A stretch of 64,000 bases of DNA from Aculops lycopersici (GCA_015350385.1 WNKI01000005.1:1832664-1896663); one strand, 5' to 3'. Shown: positions 1 through 11,800, numbered from the stretch's first letter. The notes: generated by a model from the letters alone, not told the origin. Numbers and translations: made by a program.

Positions 1-1115
1 ATTGAAATTTCTAGATCTACATTCGCCTCCTTATTTCCTAGATTGTTAAGAAAAAACTCGCATACCCGATCTGCCTCAGATCCGAGACAAGCCATAAGTG
101 ACATAGAGAACTTCTTTGCGATGTTCTTTATAAGATCCACGGCTTGACAAGCTGTCTTACAATCTTGGTCTTGGTAAATATAACTGAACAGTTGTTGCAG
201 CAAACCTGGTCGAATGCTAGTGTCGAATAAAGCTTTCTCAATATTAGTCATCGGGGCAGAGGAACTGGAGGCTCCATGTTGATATTGGCTAAGAGTCGGG
301 GTATGATTTGCTGGTTGTTGACCACTGGCTGTATCACAAAATTCCTTGGTAAACTTGCTGTGAATTAAAAGTTTGTTGAATATAAATAACGACTGACGAA
401 TACAGTTGACAACTGGAGTAACGCTGAGACTCCTCTCATCCTTGAGATTGAATTTGTCGATCTTTTTCTTGATTGACTTCTTACCTTCAACAATCACATC
501 CAATAGTTGTTTGTGAGCTTGATTCTGGCTGAGGTTAATAATGCAAACAATTTGCAAATCACTATAATCCCTTCTGGATGATGAGTTATCTTTTGTCGAT
601 GAAACAATTTGATGAAATATCTCGGTGCATAGGCATAAGATGCGCTCCATATCTTCAATATTCCTGTAAGTCCATATTTGATAACTTGTGTAGATTTCGT
701 TACAAATATATGTGAGTGCAGCTAGCATGGCATTTGAGTTGTCTGAATACTTTTGATCTTGAATAATGGTCAATACAAATTCTAGAAATGCAATGCACAA
801 CTTATAGTCGCCTCGTATGCATTCCTCGGACACAATTATGTCGCCAACTTTGGAAGCATTTGTGTTCCTGCCCAAGGAAACATCCAAAAGATTCTTGGTA
901 TGACCAATAGTGTAAGGAAGCAATTGGTATTGATTTAATATGTCAACGACAACCTTAGCATCAAGGCTACCAGATTTTACCTCTTTGCACAGATTAGTTA
1001 GGGTACTGGCCATCGTCTCTCTTGGCGGACGACTCTGTAGTAGGCAACTGTCCATCTTGAAGGCGACTGACATCGAGTCATCGAATGTCAGGCTATTATA
1101 AATAGAGCTATTCAT
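1..1115 (-). CDS. NUP188: Nucleoporin NUP188, central part, open at window edge
   Basis: Open reading frame of 371 codons without a stop, running off the left end of the window. NUP188 is a large alpha-solenoid scaffold protein of the inner ring of the nuclear pore. The reading aligns by eye with the middle of animal NUP188: a segment with CIAFLEFVLTII, then a SYQIWTYRN motif matching the SYHKWRYNS region, and later a MSLMACLGSEADRV stretch matching the MSVYACLGNDAA helix. The first ATG (1115) is preceded four codons upstream by an in-frame TAA. The roughly 600 residues that normally come before this region are not found in the 0.9 kb up to the divergent intersectin gene. Either the gene is 5'-truncated, or its first exons are elsewhere and an acceptor lies close to 1115. 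The identification is by recalled family sequence; NUP205 is a less likely alternative. Confidence 0.72.
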   Translation of the reverse strand, partial: MNSSIYNSLTFDDSMSVAFKMDSCLLQSRPPRETMASTLTNLCKEVKSGSLDAKVVVDILNQYQLLPYTIGHTKNLLDVSLGRNTNASKVGDIIVSEECIRGDYKLCIAFLEFVLTIIQDQKYSDNSNAMLAALTYICNEIYTSYQIWTYRNIEDMERILCLCTEIFHQIVSSTKDNSSSRRDYSDLQIVCIINLSQNQAHKQLLDVIVEGKKSIKKKIDKFNLKDERSLSVTPVVNCIRQSLFIFNKLLIHSKFTKEFCDTASGQQPANHTPTLSQYQHGASSSSAPMTNIEKALFDTSIRPGLLQQLFSYIYQDQDCKTACQAVDLIKNIAKKFSMSLMACLGSEADRVCEFFLNNLGNKEANVDLEIS

Positions 1116-2049
1116 TTTGGTGTGTTATAGGGGATGGGATAATGTGGTTCTATTTGGTTGTAATAATGCTGGGAAAAGTGATAATATTGATGAAGAGAGT
1201 TGAGTTGTTGCGGGAAATTACAATGGAATATCAACAGTGCGGGCGAAAACGTGTTCGACAACACGTCTTTGGCGGCAGCACATGTTGTTGCTTTTGATTT
1301 GCGACTATCTCTTGTGTGCTTCAGATTTTTGGATGAATCTTGTGCTGTGTCTCAAAATTAAAATTACAGACTCGGCCCCACTCATCAGACCTCTGGCCAA
1401 ATCCATATGGATTTGGAGACCTCTCGAAATCTTACTAGAGTTCCATTGATGGTGCTTAGAATCTCCGATATGGATCACAAATGAATTTTTAAACTTTGGA
1501 ATCAATTGAAATGTTTTGTTTTGACAGAAGTCAAGCCCATAGAATAGTCGACCCATTGCTCCGCAGGTGGCGCCTCTGCGACCCATAGAGGCGATGTAGC
1601 CATTGTGAGGGAATGACACAGTTATAAACGTGAGGCAACAGCAACGGCGACGGGTGAAAAATGCACACAAAAACGACGAGACTTGAATCATCCCCTTGGA
1701 TTCTCAGTGTATTCGTTTGTCCGTCTCGTTCCTATTGCACCATCTCCACAAATATATATTTTTAAATCTATTTACATCTTGCGTCACAAACACTGACTTT
1801 AATTTATTTTACACCAATTATTTCACAAAGTCAGACAAGATTTGCAACTAGACTACTCATTTAATAAGCCTGGAACATAACTAGCCGAAATTTATGAGAG
1901 AAGCCAGCAATCTTATCTTGTCATTGACATTTGTTATTATTACTATCGTTTCATAACTAGGGAATACTATTTTGTTGATGTATGTACAGAAAAAGAAAAA
2001 GGCAAGCAAACGAACGAACGAATAAGGCCACCACTAGAGGTTAGGAAGT
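1116..2049. other. Intergenic spacer between divergent NUP188 and intersectin
   Basis: Head-to-head spacer of about 930 bp. It must hold the promoter and 5' leader of intersectin, including purine-rich GAAC repeats around 2000-2025. A 128-codon reading at 1305-1691 on the minus strand has no family resemblance that I can see, and it does not match the missing NUP188 N-terminus. Confidence 0.5.
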
Positions 2050-4017
2050 ATGTCGACCGCAACTACTGATTGGGCAATACCACAACAGGCCAAGCTCAAG
2101 TATACTCAACTATTTAATTTGCATGATCGAGCTCGGAGCGGCTTCTTATCTGGCCTACAATGCAGAGATATCCTACTACAATCTGGTCTGCCACGAAACA
2201 TTCTAGCCGAAATATGGAATCTATCAGACATAGATGGCGACGGGCAATTAACGAGAGAGGAGTTTATTTTGGCTATGCATCTGACGAATCAGGTCAGATC
2301 TGGTCAAAAGCTTCCCTCAGAGCTACCACCCGATCTGGTTCCACCATCATATAGACGAACAAGATCAGTTAGTGGAACATCGGTCAATTCTGGCACCTCA
2401 GCTGGTGGTTCATCGACACTCAGTGGCAATATCCAAGATGTGAACTCAATTATACAACAACAGCAACATCAACAACTACAAAAGTCCTTCGGACCGGCAG
2501 ACTCCTCGGCCGCCTCCTCATTCGCCGCTGGTTCGGTGCTAAATTCAAACAGTTTTGAGGACAAACGAAGAGAAAATTACGAAAAAGGTCGTGCCGAATT
2601 AGAGAAGCGACGGCTTAAGGTTATAGAACAACAATCAGCAATACTTAAAGAGCAATTAGCTGGATGTAAGAAGCAGGTGGCGGATGCAAAGGCTAAAATA
2701 GACTCGATGCGCTCTGAGCGCGATACTAAAATGGGTCTCATCACCTCGCTAGAGGCTCAGCTACAGACTGTTCGAGATAGGAGAGCCTACTTGGCGCATG
2801 AAGAACAGAATTTAATCGCAATAGCCAAAGATCTCAATCTCGTTCAAAACTCAAATTCGACAAATCAAGCCGAGTTGGATCAGCTAGCCACGCAGGCCAA
2901 GCAAGAAAATATAAATCAGATGAAGCAGAAACTCAAGGAATTTGAAAAAGAAAACTGTGAGAAGAAAAATGAACTCGAGGAGGTCAAGAAACGAGTTGAT
3001 GATTCTAAGGTTCAATTGAGGAGCTTGATTGACAATGTTGGCAAAAGTTATGAGACCTACAAGGATAAAGTAGCCAGCGCCAAGATTGTTCGAGAGCAAA
3101 TAATAGAGGAAAACAAGTCTAAAACTATAGACTTGGACTCAGTTTGGGACTCGGCACCTGCATTCGGTGATATCGGGAACCAGTCGCGACTTAGCAACAA
3201 CAATAACACCACCAGCGCAACAACTCCGAGGCCGGAATCTACGACCCAACTAAAATCCACCGAAGATCCCTGGGCTTCACATGGCTCTGCAAATGACCAA
3301 TCATTCTCTTTCGCTAGTCCAGCAAATGACGACGCTTTTGGTGGCGCCTTCTCAGCAACCACTGGACAGAAGTCAAATGAACAACCATCCTCCTCAGTGT
3401 TTGGAGATGGTTTCGGTGAAGCAACACCGGGAATCACCTCGACAGTGGCGACGAACTCAAGCATAACTGTAGACCAGCAACTTGGTCGCACCAAGAAGTT
3501 CCGAGCTCTATACGCATTCGAGGCGAGAAACCACGACGAGCTAACCATAAACCCTGGTGACATTATAATAGGCTCTGATGTGGTTTGTGAGCCAGGTTGG
3601 CTATCCGGCGAGTGTAATGGCCGCAGTGGTCTTTTTCCAGAGGCATATGTCGAGCCACTTCCAAACGACTTTGCGGACGTTCTACCATTATCTAACGCCG
3701 CAAAGTCGATCATCACCTCGTCAAGCAACATCGAAACAACAACGCCAAAACAGACTTTCTCGAATGAGGTGAGCTCGTCTATTGTATCCAATATGCCACG
3801 GTACAAGTGTATTTATGCTTTCGAAGCAAGAAACACGGACGAGCTGACGATCAACCCGGGTGATATTATTAACGGAGTCGAGGGAATACATGAACCAGGC
3901 TGGCTAATGGGCGAGCTCGATGGAACCAAGGGATTATTTCCCGAGGCTTACGTTGAACAAATACCTGCCGCAACGGTCAAACCCCCGACACAACCATCGC
4001 AGTCAGAATCCGCCGGG
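2050..4017 (+). CDS. Dap160: Intersectin (Dap160), exon with EH, coiled coil and two SH3 domains
   Basis: First coding exon (656 codons, phase 0 end, donor GTAAGT at 4018) of a clathrin-endocytosis scaffold. Residues about 8-100 are one EH domain with the calcium-loop sequence DIDGDGQLTREEF; it matches the second EH domain of intersectins. A charged coiled coil follows at about 172-350, then a Ser/Asn/Ala linker with DPW and DxF-like short motifs. Two SH3 domains lie at about 480-538 and 583-640; both carry the ARNxDELTINPGDII signature of intersectin SH3A and look like a tandem duplication. The start is the first ATG after an in-frame TAG at 2035, and no acceptor-like tract precedes it, so the first EH domain is absent here. 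The long isoform would be exons 2050-4017, 4330-4564 and 5223-7456 (1478 residues). Phases agree at both junctions. Confidence 0.88.
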
Positions 4018-4144
4018 GTAAGTTAACCTTCCGCCTTTCCTTAGTGTCCAGACAAACTCTAGCTACTTTCTCGTCAAACTCTTTACTCATCTATCTACTT
4101 TCAAACTCTGTCTAACTGAACATAACTCCACTGCCACTAACCAG

Positions 4145-4192
4145 TCTCAGAAGCTCCAGCGCATGGGGTCCATGGGAAGTCTACGCTCTAAG
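4145..4192 (+). CDS. Dap160: Possible optional 48-nt microexon of intersectin
   Basis: A segment bounded by CCAG and GTGCTT that is exactly 16 codons in phase 0. It reads SQKLQRMGSMGSLRSK, so it can be included or skipped without changing frame. The donor is weak (AAG then GTGCTT). Intersectins are known to use microexons, but this one is inferred from splice sites and phase only. Confidence 0.45.
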
Positions 4193-4329
4193 GTGCTTAT
4201 CCAACTCTTTCTCTAGCTTTTTTCATCTAACTCATGACGCCTAACGACTAACACATGACTCGATTTCTCCTTTCTCAAACTAACAAAACAAACCATCTAT
4301 CTATACTCTTATGATCTAACGCGATGCAG

Positions 4330-4596
4330 AAATCTCGAGCCAAGAGAGCCGAAGTGGCAACTGTTATTGCCAATTACCGAGCGTTAGGACAAGAACAACT
4401 GAATCTTGAAAAGGGCCAGTTGGTTTTGATCAGGCGTAAGATGGACTCCGGTTGGTGGGAGGGTGAGATACAAGTAAAAGGTAAAAAGAAACAGTTCGGT
4501 TGGTTCCCGTCGAGCTACGTGAAATTACTATCGAGCACAAATGCTGGATCATCGTCGAATACAGGTGGTGGCGCGACAGTCTCTGCAATGCAATAG
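4330..4596 (+). CDS. Dap160: Intersectin SH3D exon and short-isoform end
   Basis: Acceptor GATGCAG ends at 4329, and the exon opens in phase 0, matching the exon ending at 4017. It encodes one SH3 domain with the LEKGQLVLIRRKMDSGWWEGE and GWFPSSYVKLL features of the intersectin fourth SH3 (SH3D). If the exon is read through, it stops at a TAG at 4594-4596, giving a short isoform that lacks the exchange-factor half. An internal donor at 4565 (ACAG then GTGGTG) gives a phase-1 end, which fits the acceptor at 5222 and produces the long isoform. An ATTAAA near 4962 in the following intron could end the short transcript. Confidence 0.78.
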   Translation, partial: KSRAKRAEVATVIANYRALGQEQLNLEKGQLVLIRRKMDSGWWEGEIQVKGKKKQFGWFPSSYVKLLSSTNAGSSSNTGGGATVSAMQ

Positions 4597-5222
4597 AGGG
4601 AGTAAGAGTGGTAATATAAAGAGAGAGAGAGAGAGATGATTCGGCCATGGGAGCGACATCATAGTCATTCCAAATAAGATGGTATGGTTGTTATAATTGT
4701 TTTGCAATCTATTTGCATAGCAGTTATTCAAACTAAGTCAATATAGAGAGAAAACGAATGTCGGCCAAGAGGGGGTGCAAAGATTCGGGTCACATTAACT
4801 TACTGGAGTTTAATGATAGCAAGTTAAGAATAGAAGAGCTAGGAAAATGCAGCGAGGGGCTCGGCTGAGTCTTGAGCTAGAAAGTCCTAGACTTGAAGTA
4901 AACAAACACACAACTTTAGTAGATATAAAGATATATTTGGTTGATGACAGGAGACAAATTCATTAAAGGATAACATAAAATCAATTTTTCCAATTACAGT
5001 AACACAATACTAATGCACATTTAAACGATAGAACCCATTTGTTGCTTGATTCTTTCTACGAAGCTCACCTGACAAACACAAACCCTCACGCGCCCAATGT
5101 CCCCGTTATATAGCCACCTGTTGAACACTTGCATGCACACAAATCACCTAACCTATTTTAAGTTTCCATCCCAATCAACCTTTTTGTTTATTACCATTAT
5201 TATCATAACCATCACTAAGTAG
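4597..5222 (+). other. Intron of intersectin, probable short-isoform 3' UTR
   Basis: Non-coding. A GA run lies at about 4619-4636 and an ATTAAA near 4962 could serve as the poly(A) signal of the short isoform. The intron ends at an acceptor AAGTAG at 5222. No fifth SH3 domain (SH3E) is visible here, although it normally sits between SH3D and the DH domain. Confidence 0.5.
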
Positions 5223-7456
5223 ATGACGATGACACACCAAAGCCCCGGTCCAAGGGTCATACTGAATTGAGGCACCTCATTAGTGAGCTGATAATTAGTG
5301 AATACGATTTTATATGCGACCTACAACTATGCCAAACAGCCTACATAGTGCCATTAACAACAGCTAGCTCCTACGATTTATCCAGCCTATTTCCAGGCTG
5401 GACACAGATAATTGAAAAGCACAAGAATTCCCTAGATAATTTATTCCAAATGCATGAAACAAATTTTAACTTCATCTTTCTAACTTTCCAATCTTTAATA
5501 AGTTCACTAGTTGATCTTTATATTGAATTCTGCTCACATCAAAATGAAAACACTCGCAAGTTGGAGGCCAAGATAGCGAGTGATTTGAGATTTAAACAGT
5601 TGGTGAATGAGGCCGAACGTCAACTAAAAAGATCGCTAGAATTACAACTTAATCAACAGGTCAACTCTAGGCTACAAAGAAATCTCAATCTGCCATTAGC
5701 AAGCTTTATGTTGAAACCTATGCAGCGAATCACCAAGTACAGTTTACTATTTGAACGCATCCACACAGTGATAATGAAAAACGGACTTGCCGAGCTGGAC
5801 TCGCATGCTCAAGTTCTCAAGTTGGAGTCTCTGTCTCTATGCCAGCGAGTTAATGAAGCTTGTAGATCTAGGGACGACTACGAGGATAACAAGCAAAAGT
5901 TGCGTTGGGCCCAAAGCCACATCATTCAACATGTTGGCCAGCCCAAGGCAAGTAGTAACAATGATTTTCTAAGTTATAGCGACACAAACTCACTGGCGTC
6001 GTTTTCCCTAGCTCCCGGCGACATATCTAGCCGGCTTTCAGTCTCGCCGCTTACTGTCCAATCATCTTCAGTTATCGCCAGTCAATATAGTTCCCCTCCA
6101 GGTGAGTTTATCAACTTTGACTCAAATACTGACTGTCTAGGGCCGAGGAAGATACTGAAGGCTGGTAGTTTGATCAAGATGAACTCGGGTCGAGAACTAG
6201 TTGGCTTCCTCTTCTCCGACTTTCTCCTTTTAACTCAAGTTAAGTCGGGTGGTCTGGGGGAACGAGTAGATGATGTTTTTAAATCTGATAGAGCCAAGCA
6301 AGCTTATTATAAACCATACAAAAACCCTATTCCCTTAGAGGACATAGCTCTGTTGCAGAGTACAAATGAGATTGCAATCAATCAGCAGGTGGCCAATGAA
6401 AGCTCCTGGATCCAACCCATTTCGCCGGACTTCATCATACCCATCTCGTTTCGAGATACCTCGACAGGGAACTTCTACAATTTTCTGGCCACCGGGAGTA
6501 AGGAGCGCGACAAGTGGTTCAAGGAACTGGATATCAGGTGCAGGGAAGCCAGGGAAGCTCGAGCTAATGCGCTCATCCGAAGATCCCTGCGACCGCTGAG
6601 AAGACCAAGCAGCCATGAGTGCTACGGCCGCTTGTTCATATCAATATTAGAGCTCAAGTTAGCCAGGTCAGGCTATATGATGATGAATTCATCATCAACC
6701 AACTCCACGCCTGAGATGAACCGAAGATACTCAACCCATCCAAACTCTCCAATGACTACCATGAATTTCTGTGTTCAAATCCAACTCAAACGCATGAAAC
6801 AATCTTGTCAAATGGATTTGCTCAATTTAAACGACACCCTAACAAGTAGCATGAAACGAGAAACAATTCCACTGAGCGATGCATTCAAAACAGAACCCAT
6901 TCCCAGTTTCCTGTTAGGCTCCCCCAAGTATCTCGACTATTGTGGCTATCGAGTTGAGGTCAATGAGGTAGACGGTCGAGATTTGATCAAGTTCAACGAG
7001 GAAACTTGCACCCAGTTTATGATTGAGGACAAGCAAAGGAACACAGATTTCAATATCAACCTGCTCGATATCAGCCTGCTCGACGATTCCAAATTTAGAG
7101 AGTCGCAGCTGCTTGCAAGACGTAGGGTTAATCTGGATCAGATGCTCGAACCCATAAATACAAGTTTTCTCGAGGCAAAGATGGCGGCAACAAACCTTAA
7201 CAACAATGATACTCATTCCACTTTACATAGGAAGCAATCACTCAGATTAGAACCCAACAGACCAGTTGAGTATGCTTTCAAGCTTAAGACAACAAGTGGC
7301 GGCCGCAGGCGGCCCGTTTCCGGTTGCGATATTCCAATAGACTCGCAACAGCAGCTGCAACCTGATACAAGTGTTAAGTTACGTCTGCACCTGCAATTGT
7401 TCAACGCTAATTTAGCACCCATAACGGCAACTTCGAGCCCAATCTTGGTATTGTAA
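5223..7456 (+). CDS. Dap160: Intersectin long isoform, DH-PH-C2 exon
   Basis: Terminal exon that gives intersectin its Cdc42-type guanine-nucleotide-exchange half. The first base after the acceptor completes a codon split at 4564 (G plus AT, Asp), and the frame stays open to the TAA/TAG at 7456. DH domain: from RHLISELIISEYDFICDLQ through the conserved LPLASFMLKPMQRITKYSLL helix. PH domain: starts at NCLGPRKILKAGSL, the almost invariant DH-PH junction of intersectins, with GFLFSDFLLLTQV. C2 domain: begins at GRLFISILELKLARS and ends with VKLRLHLQLFNANLAP. A Ser-rich insertion lies between DH and PH. The C2 calcium loops look degenerate, with long Asn/Ser-rich insertions, so calcium binding is doubtful. 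Confidence 0.87.
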
Positions 7457-8192
7457 TAGTTTTGCCGATCATAAGAATATACTTCGTTATTCCAATCCTC
7501 ATTTTATTGTTTACAAAGAAAATAACTGTAAGCTATATATAACTATACAATTATATTGGATCAAATCTACTAAAACACTATAACAATCTGGAGAGCGAGA
7601 ACAAACGTGTAATCAACCCACATACAAGAATATCGACTACAAACACCGTCACCTTGGATCTCTTAGATCAATCGAATTGCAAATTCTATTAGCTTGTACC
7701 TCCCTTTCCAACTGCTACTACATCACACACTGCCTACAGACCAGATTCGTACAGATCGTTTTCATTCAGATCAGATACTTGGAAACTCGCAAACCATAGT
7801 GCTAGCGACTTGCTCACTAGCATTGTAGTTTGCCATTATTCTGTTTTTTGGGCTCATCTGGTATCAAGCAAGTATCATGCGGCACAGGTGCGTCACTCGG
7901 CAACAGCAGGACCTTTGAGCGGGTAGACTAGACGGTGACAGTTCTAGAAATAATCGCCACATTCGAAACAGTGTCCCGAGGGCCAAATGGACAGTCCCCG
8001 TATGCTTATTTTTAGCAGCAACTTGTTGACAATTCTACCGATACTGACGTATCTGTAGCTTGTGTTTCGATTCAGCATACTGGAGTTTATACACCGATAG
8101 TGATCAAAATCTCTCGGGTCACCTCCCATTCATCTCTTGGATTAGAACCTATCAACAATTTTCGCCAACTAACCAATTAACCCAAAATCAAC
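7457..8192 (+). promoter_or_regulatory. Conserved upstream region of cysteine-rich peptide gene 1
   Basis: After the intersectin 3' UTR, from about 7600 the sequence is recognisably similar to 13260-13850 upstream of gene 2. Shared blocks include GCGACTTGCTCACTAGCA, a TCTAGAAATAATCGCCA-like block, and a TATA-like block GGAGTTTATACACCGATAG near 8084 that sits about 100 bp before the ATG. The same TATA-like block precedes all four intact family members, so it is probably the core promoter. Confidence 0.6.
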
Positions 8193-8561
8193 ATGTTGAA
8201 GCAAACCATCGTGATCTTCGCGCTTGCCGCGATCACTTGCGTTGTAGTGTCGGGGCTTCAAGATCCCAACAAGGTTAAGGACAAGGACGGAGGTGGTCAT
8301 GGTTGGTTTGGTCGCGTGTTTGGTAAGCACAAACTTTCAAAGGACGAGGAGCACAAACCTGTGGAGGTCAAGAAGCACTTTTATGACGGCGAAACTTGCC
8401 CCGATGTCATGAACGGACTTGATTGTCGCCAGTGTTGCGAGGCTAACGGAAAAACCGCCGAGTTTTCACGGATAGAGACTGAAAAATTCTTCAGCGCGCA
8501 CGAGTCTTGGGGGGGCAATGAGATATTCCTATGTTTCTGCACCAAGGGCCACCCTAAGTAA
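8193..8561 (+). CDS. Secreted cysteine-rich peptide 1 (longest family member)
   Basis: 122 residues. Residues 1-20 are a typical signal peptide (MLKQTIVIFALAAITCVVVSG). The C-terminal half has the family cysteine spacing C-x8-C-x2-C-C-x31-C-x-C. Between signal peptide and cysteine domain is a member-specific insert of about 35 residues. It contains a Gly/Trp/Phe/Lys-rich piece (GWFGRVFGKHKLSK) that would form a cationic amphipathic segment. The CxxxC and CxC spacings recall cysteine-stabilised alpha-beta peptides (defensins and some toxins), but the doublet Cys-Cys and the overall sequence match no family that I recognise. Function is not assigned. It sits between the convergent intersectin and ELP1 3' ends, intronless, with its own conserved upstream region. 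Confidence 0.7.
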   Translation: MLKQTIVIFALAAITCVVVSGLQDPNKVKDKDGGGHGWFGRVFGKHKLSKDEEHKPVEVKKHFYDGETCPDVMNGLDCRQCCEANGKTAEFSRIETEKFFSAHESWGGNEIFLCFCTKGHPK

Positions 8562-8845
8562 GCTAATCTGTTCGCATAGTTGGATCCGAGTCGCTTCACA
8601 AGATTGTTATCGTTACTCACAATTCAAGGTCACCCCTTAGCCCGGCCCCAACACGACCTGCAGGTGGATCGAATTGAGACTCCAGATGCGCATCTAAACT
8701 AGGACAGGTTTTTCGAGCATACGCTAGCGCCGGACTCACTGTTAGAATCCAATTGTAGGAATGAGTCTAATGCCAACCCGAAGGCTGGAAGGTAGAATTA
8801 TATATCAGAAGATAAACTTCCTAATTGAAATCCTCGTTTATTTGC
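8562..8845. other. Spacer between peptide gene 1 and ELP1 3' ends
   Basis: Convergent 3' ends. AATAAA lies on the minus strand at 8837-8842, directly after the ELP1 stop, and is the likely ELP1 poly(A) signal. No other coding potential is seen. Confidence 0.5.
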
Positions 8846-11800
8846 TTACATCGAAAATAACTGCAACTCAGAAGGCATTTCTGGTCTTATCAAAGTTAAA
8901 AAGTCCAAGTCTTCGTAGGTCTCCTCTTGAACTGCTATGGTATCACTGAATCTCCTATACAGGGAATATTTCTGCTCTACCATTGAGTTTATTGGCCATA
9001 GCAGTTCATTGACAGTCTTTGAAAATTCAAACATATCCTCGAGAATTTTCTTGAGGGTTGTAGATTTAGATCGAGCCGAGATCAAGTCTTCATACTTGAA
9101 CGATATTGCAAGTAACTCAGAGCTTTCAGTTTGATTGGACTCCAGTTTGGAGATAAACTTTTTGAGATCCATAATAAGTGCCAGGTCTTCATGCCGACTG
9201 CCCGGCTTCAAAGTAATCCTCTTCTTCTTGAACGCTTGCTTGTTGCTCTTGTTCGAGGCCCTGGTTTTGAGAGAGGGTGCACCTGAACGTGCCTGGCCAG
9301 AGCCTTGGTTTTGACTTCCGGATCCAGAAGACCCTTGTGAGGACAATTCACTATCGGCAACAGACGACAAAGTATCGGCGCAGTAGTTTTCTACACGAGC
9401 TTGGTTGTACTTTTTATCTTGATAGGCCACCAGCAAGTCCTTGAGTCGATCGAAATGTTTTTGGGCTTTCTTCAGATCCCATGTAAATTGGCGCACAGTT
9501 TCATGATACAAATCGTTCAGTTTCCTCTTTATATCTATTCGAGTTTGAATCATCTTCTTATTGGACGAAAATGCTTCCATAATGAAGAAGTTACCCCCAT
9601 CCATAAGCTTGTTGAAGTCGTCGTCAGGAATTATCGTCCCACCAAGATAAGCTAGGTATAAGACTATCTTCTTCTTGTCAATCAATTCTTTAAGAATGGC
9701 TGCCTTATGTTGCTGTTTCACCTCATCTTCTATTTTCGCACTCGCAAGCGTCGCTATGGACATGTCATAGGCGCCCGACAGGGAGAAGCATGTTAGGGAT
9801 GATTTAAGTGTCTCTTTGCTCGGCTGTAGATCCAAAGATTTCGAATATGCTAGTCCGGCTTCTTTGAAATAACGTTTCTCAAGTAAGTAGCTACCGTAAC
9901 TTAGCCAAACCTTGCTCATCAGCATTGATGGTGATTCGCACACATATAATGTCTCGAGTGCGTACGCGAATAAACGCTTCGATATTGTGAGATCCAAAAA
10001 TTGAGATTGTAGTGCTTCACAATCATCGGGTGATGTTAGAATGATGGATAGTAGATTTCGTATAGCAGCTTCATAATCTTTTGCGTACAAGTCCATCGCT
10101 AGATGACGACGGTGAGTGTCCTTGATTTCATTGAAGTTGTCCAAAAGAACTAGATACTCCTTTGGATCTTTGTTGGAACCACTCGCCACCATCAAAGCTA
10201 TATCTGTATTGTAGGATTTGATTGCTTGGTTAAATAACTCATCGACACTTACAAAATAGAGTATGAACTTCAAGGCGAGTTCTTTCGTTTTCTTATCCGA
10301 GTCATGGATGAGCCTCAGGGCCCCTTGTATATCCCTAGGCTCTTTTTTCAAGAAACACATTATTCTCTGGTGCGTATATTTACTATCCTCGGGGAGCTTG
10401 ATATGAAGCAGAACCATATTTATCTTGTCGAGCTCAATTTTTCTCTCTAGTTCAAATCGCCTGGCTCTCGGTGGTAAATGATCAATGATCAAGTTATAAC
10501 GGCTCTTGATCGTGTCCTCATTTGCGAGATCATATATGAAGTTGTTGAGTAGATTGGGGTCGTGTAGCGCGATGTTTGAGGCAAACTCAGTCAATGATTG
10601 GTATCTCAGCTCTGTTCCTGAAATCAAATCTCTCATAAGATAGTCGCAGATAAAGTTCATGTCAACCCTATGGTTTCTAGCCAAGCCCGCTGCTTCAGCA
10701 TACTTTTTGGAATCTAACAAGGCTGTTAGCGCTGCTATGAGTAGTATTCTTGGGCGTAGAATTTCCAAGTTACCTCGAGGCATCTGCAAAACAACCTTAG
10801 ATACGTTGTCGATAATAGCAACAAGCGTCCCTCCATATTCTATCTGTTGGGACCAAGACTTCATCTTAGCCCTATCTTTTTCATTTTGTAATGTTGTTAG
10901 GAGAATGAAGTGCATCTGATTGTCGGTGGTTGTGTAAACCAGGTAATCATCAATTAGTCTGAATGATGTACATATGTTTGAGGCTAACGTGGTTTCATTA
11001 ACTCTCAATGTCAAATCGTTACTTAATGATACAAGAAGAAGTTTGTTAGAATTTGGAACACACTGTGAAGAGATGAAGCTAAGCCTGTTTTGGGCGGCGT
11101 TTGGTTCGAATTTGCAAATCATCTTAGCCATCTCTTGAGTAGGTTGGAGACAAATATCCAAACAAGAACAATCATTTAGTATGACTGGCAATCTCATAGC
11201 GCTAGAATCTTGAGGAATGGCCACGGAACTAACACGTTTACCCTTCAACGTTAATATTGTTTCGAGTCTTACATTGGGACCCTCAAATACAAACTTGAAA
11301 ATATCACAATCTCCACCTGTAAGTTTAGTTCCAACATACTTTTGAGGACCGAGACAAACAAAATCTTGTAGTACGTCTAAAGCTGCGACTTCGATATTAT
11401 AAGACTTGAAACCCCGCAACCCGGTAAGCAAATTTTCACATGATTTGATTTGAGTCGATAACTTGACCGGCGAGTCTGCATCACTTTCCGAGGCATCTAG
11501 ATTCTTGCATATGAGAAAACCATCGAATGTTAAAATAGATATATTTGTGGGATCATTCGGATCGACAGCCAGCTTGTAAATAAGGCTATCGAGTTCCATG
11601 AGCAGAGTGCACATTGGAGGTGGTGGAGTGCATAAGTTCATTGGTGTTATTAGGAGCTTGTTGGCATCGATGACATAACACCAGCTTTTGAAGTTAGATA
11701 CTTCAAAGTTGCAATCATATTCGCTGTAGTGTCCGTCGCTGGTAATTATTCTAAGTCTATTAGAGCAAATTGGGTCCCATCTGAGATCATGACTACAGTC

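Noticed and set aside
1305..1691. 128-codon minus-strand frame between NUP188 and intersectin
   Set aside because: No signal peptide, no domain recognised, no match to the missing NUP188 N-terminus; overlaps an equally plausible plus-strand frame.
3057..3806. 249-codon minus-strand frame opposite intersectin
   Set aside because: Exact shadow of the intersectin coding exon, whose domains are clear.
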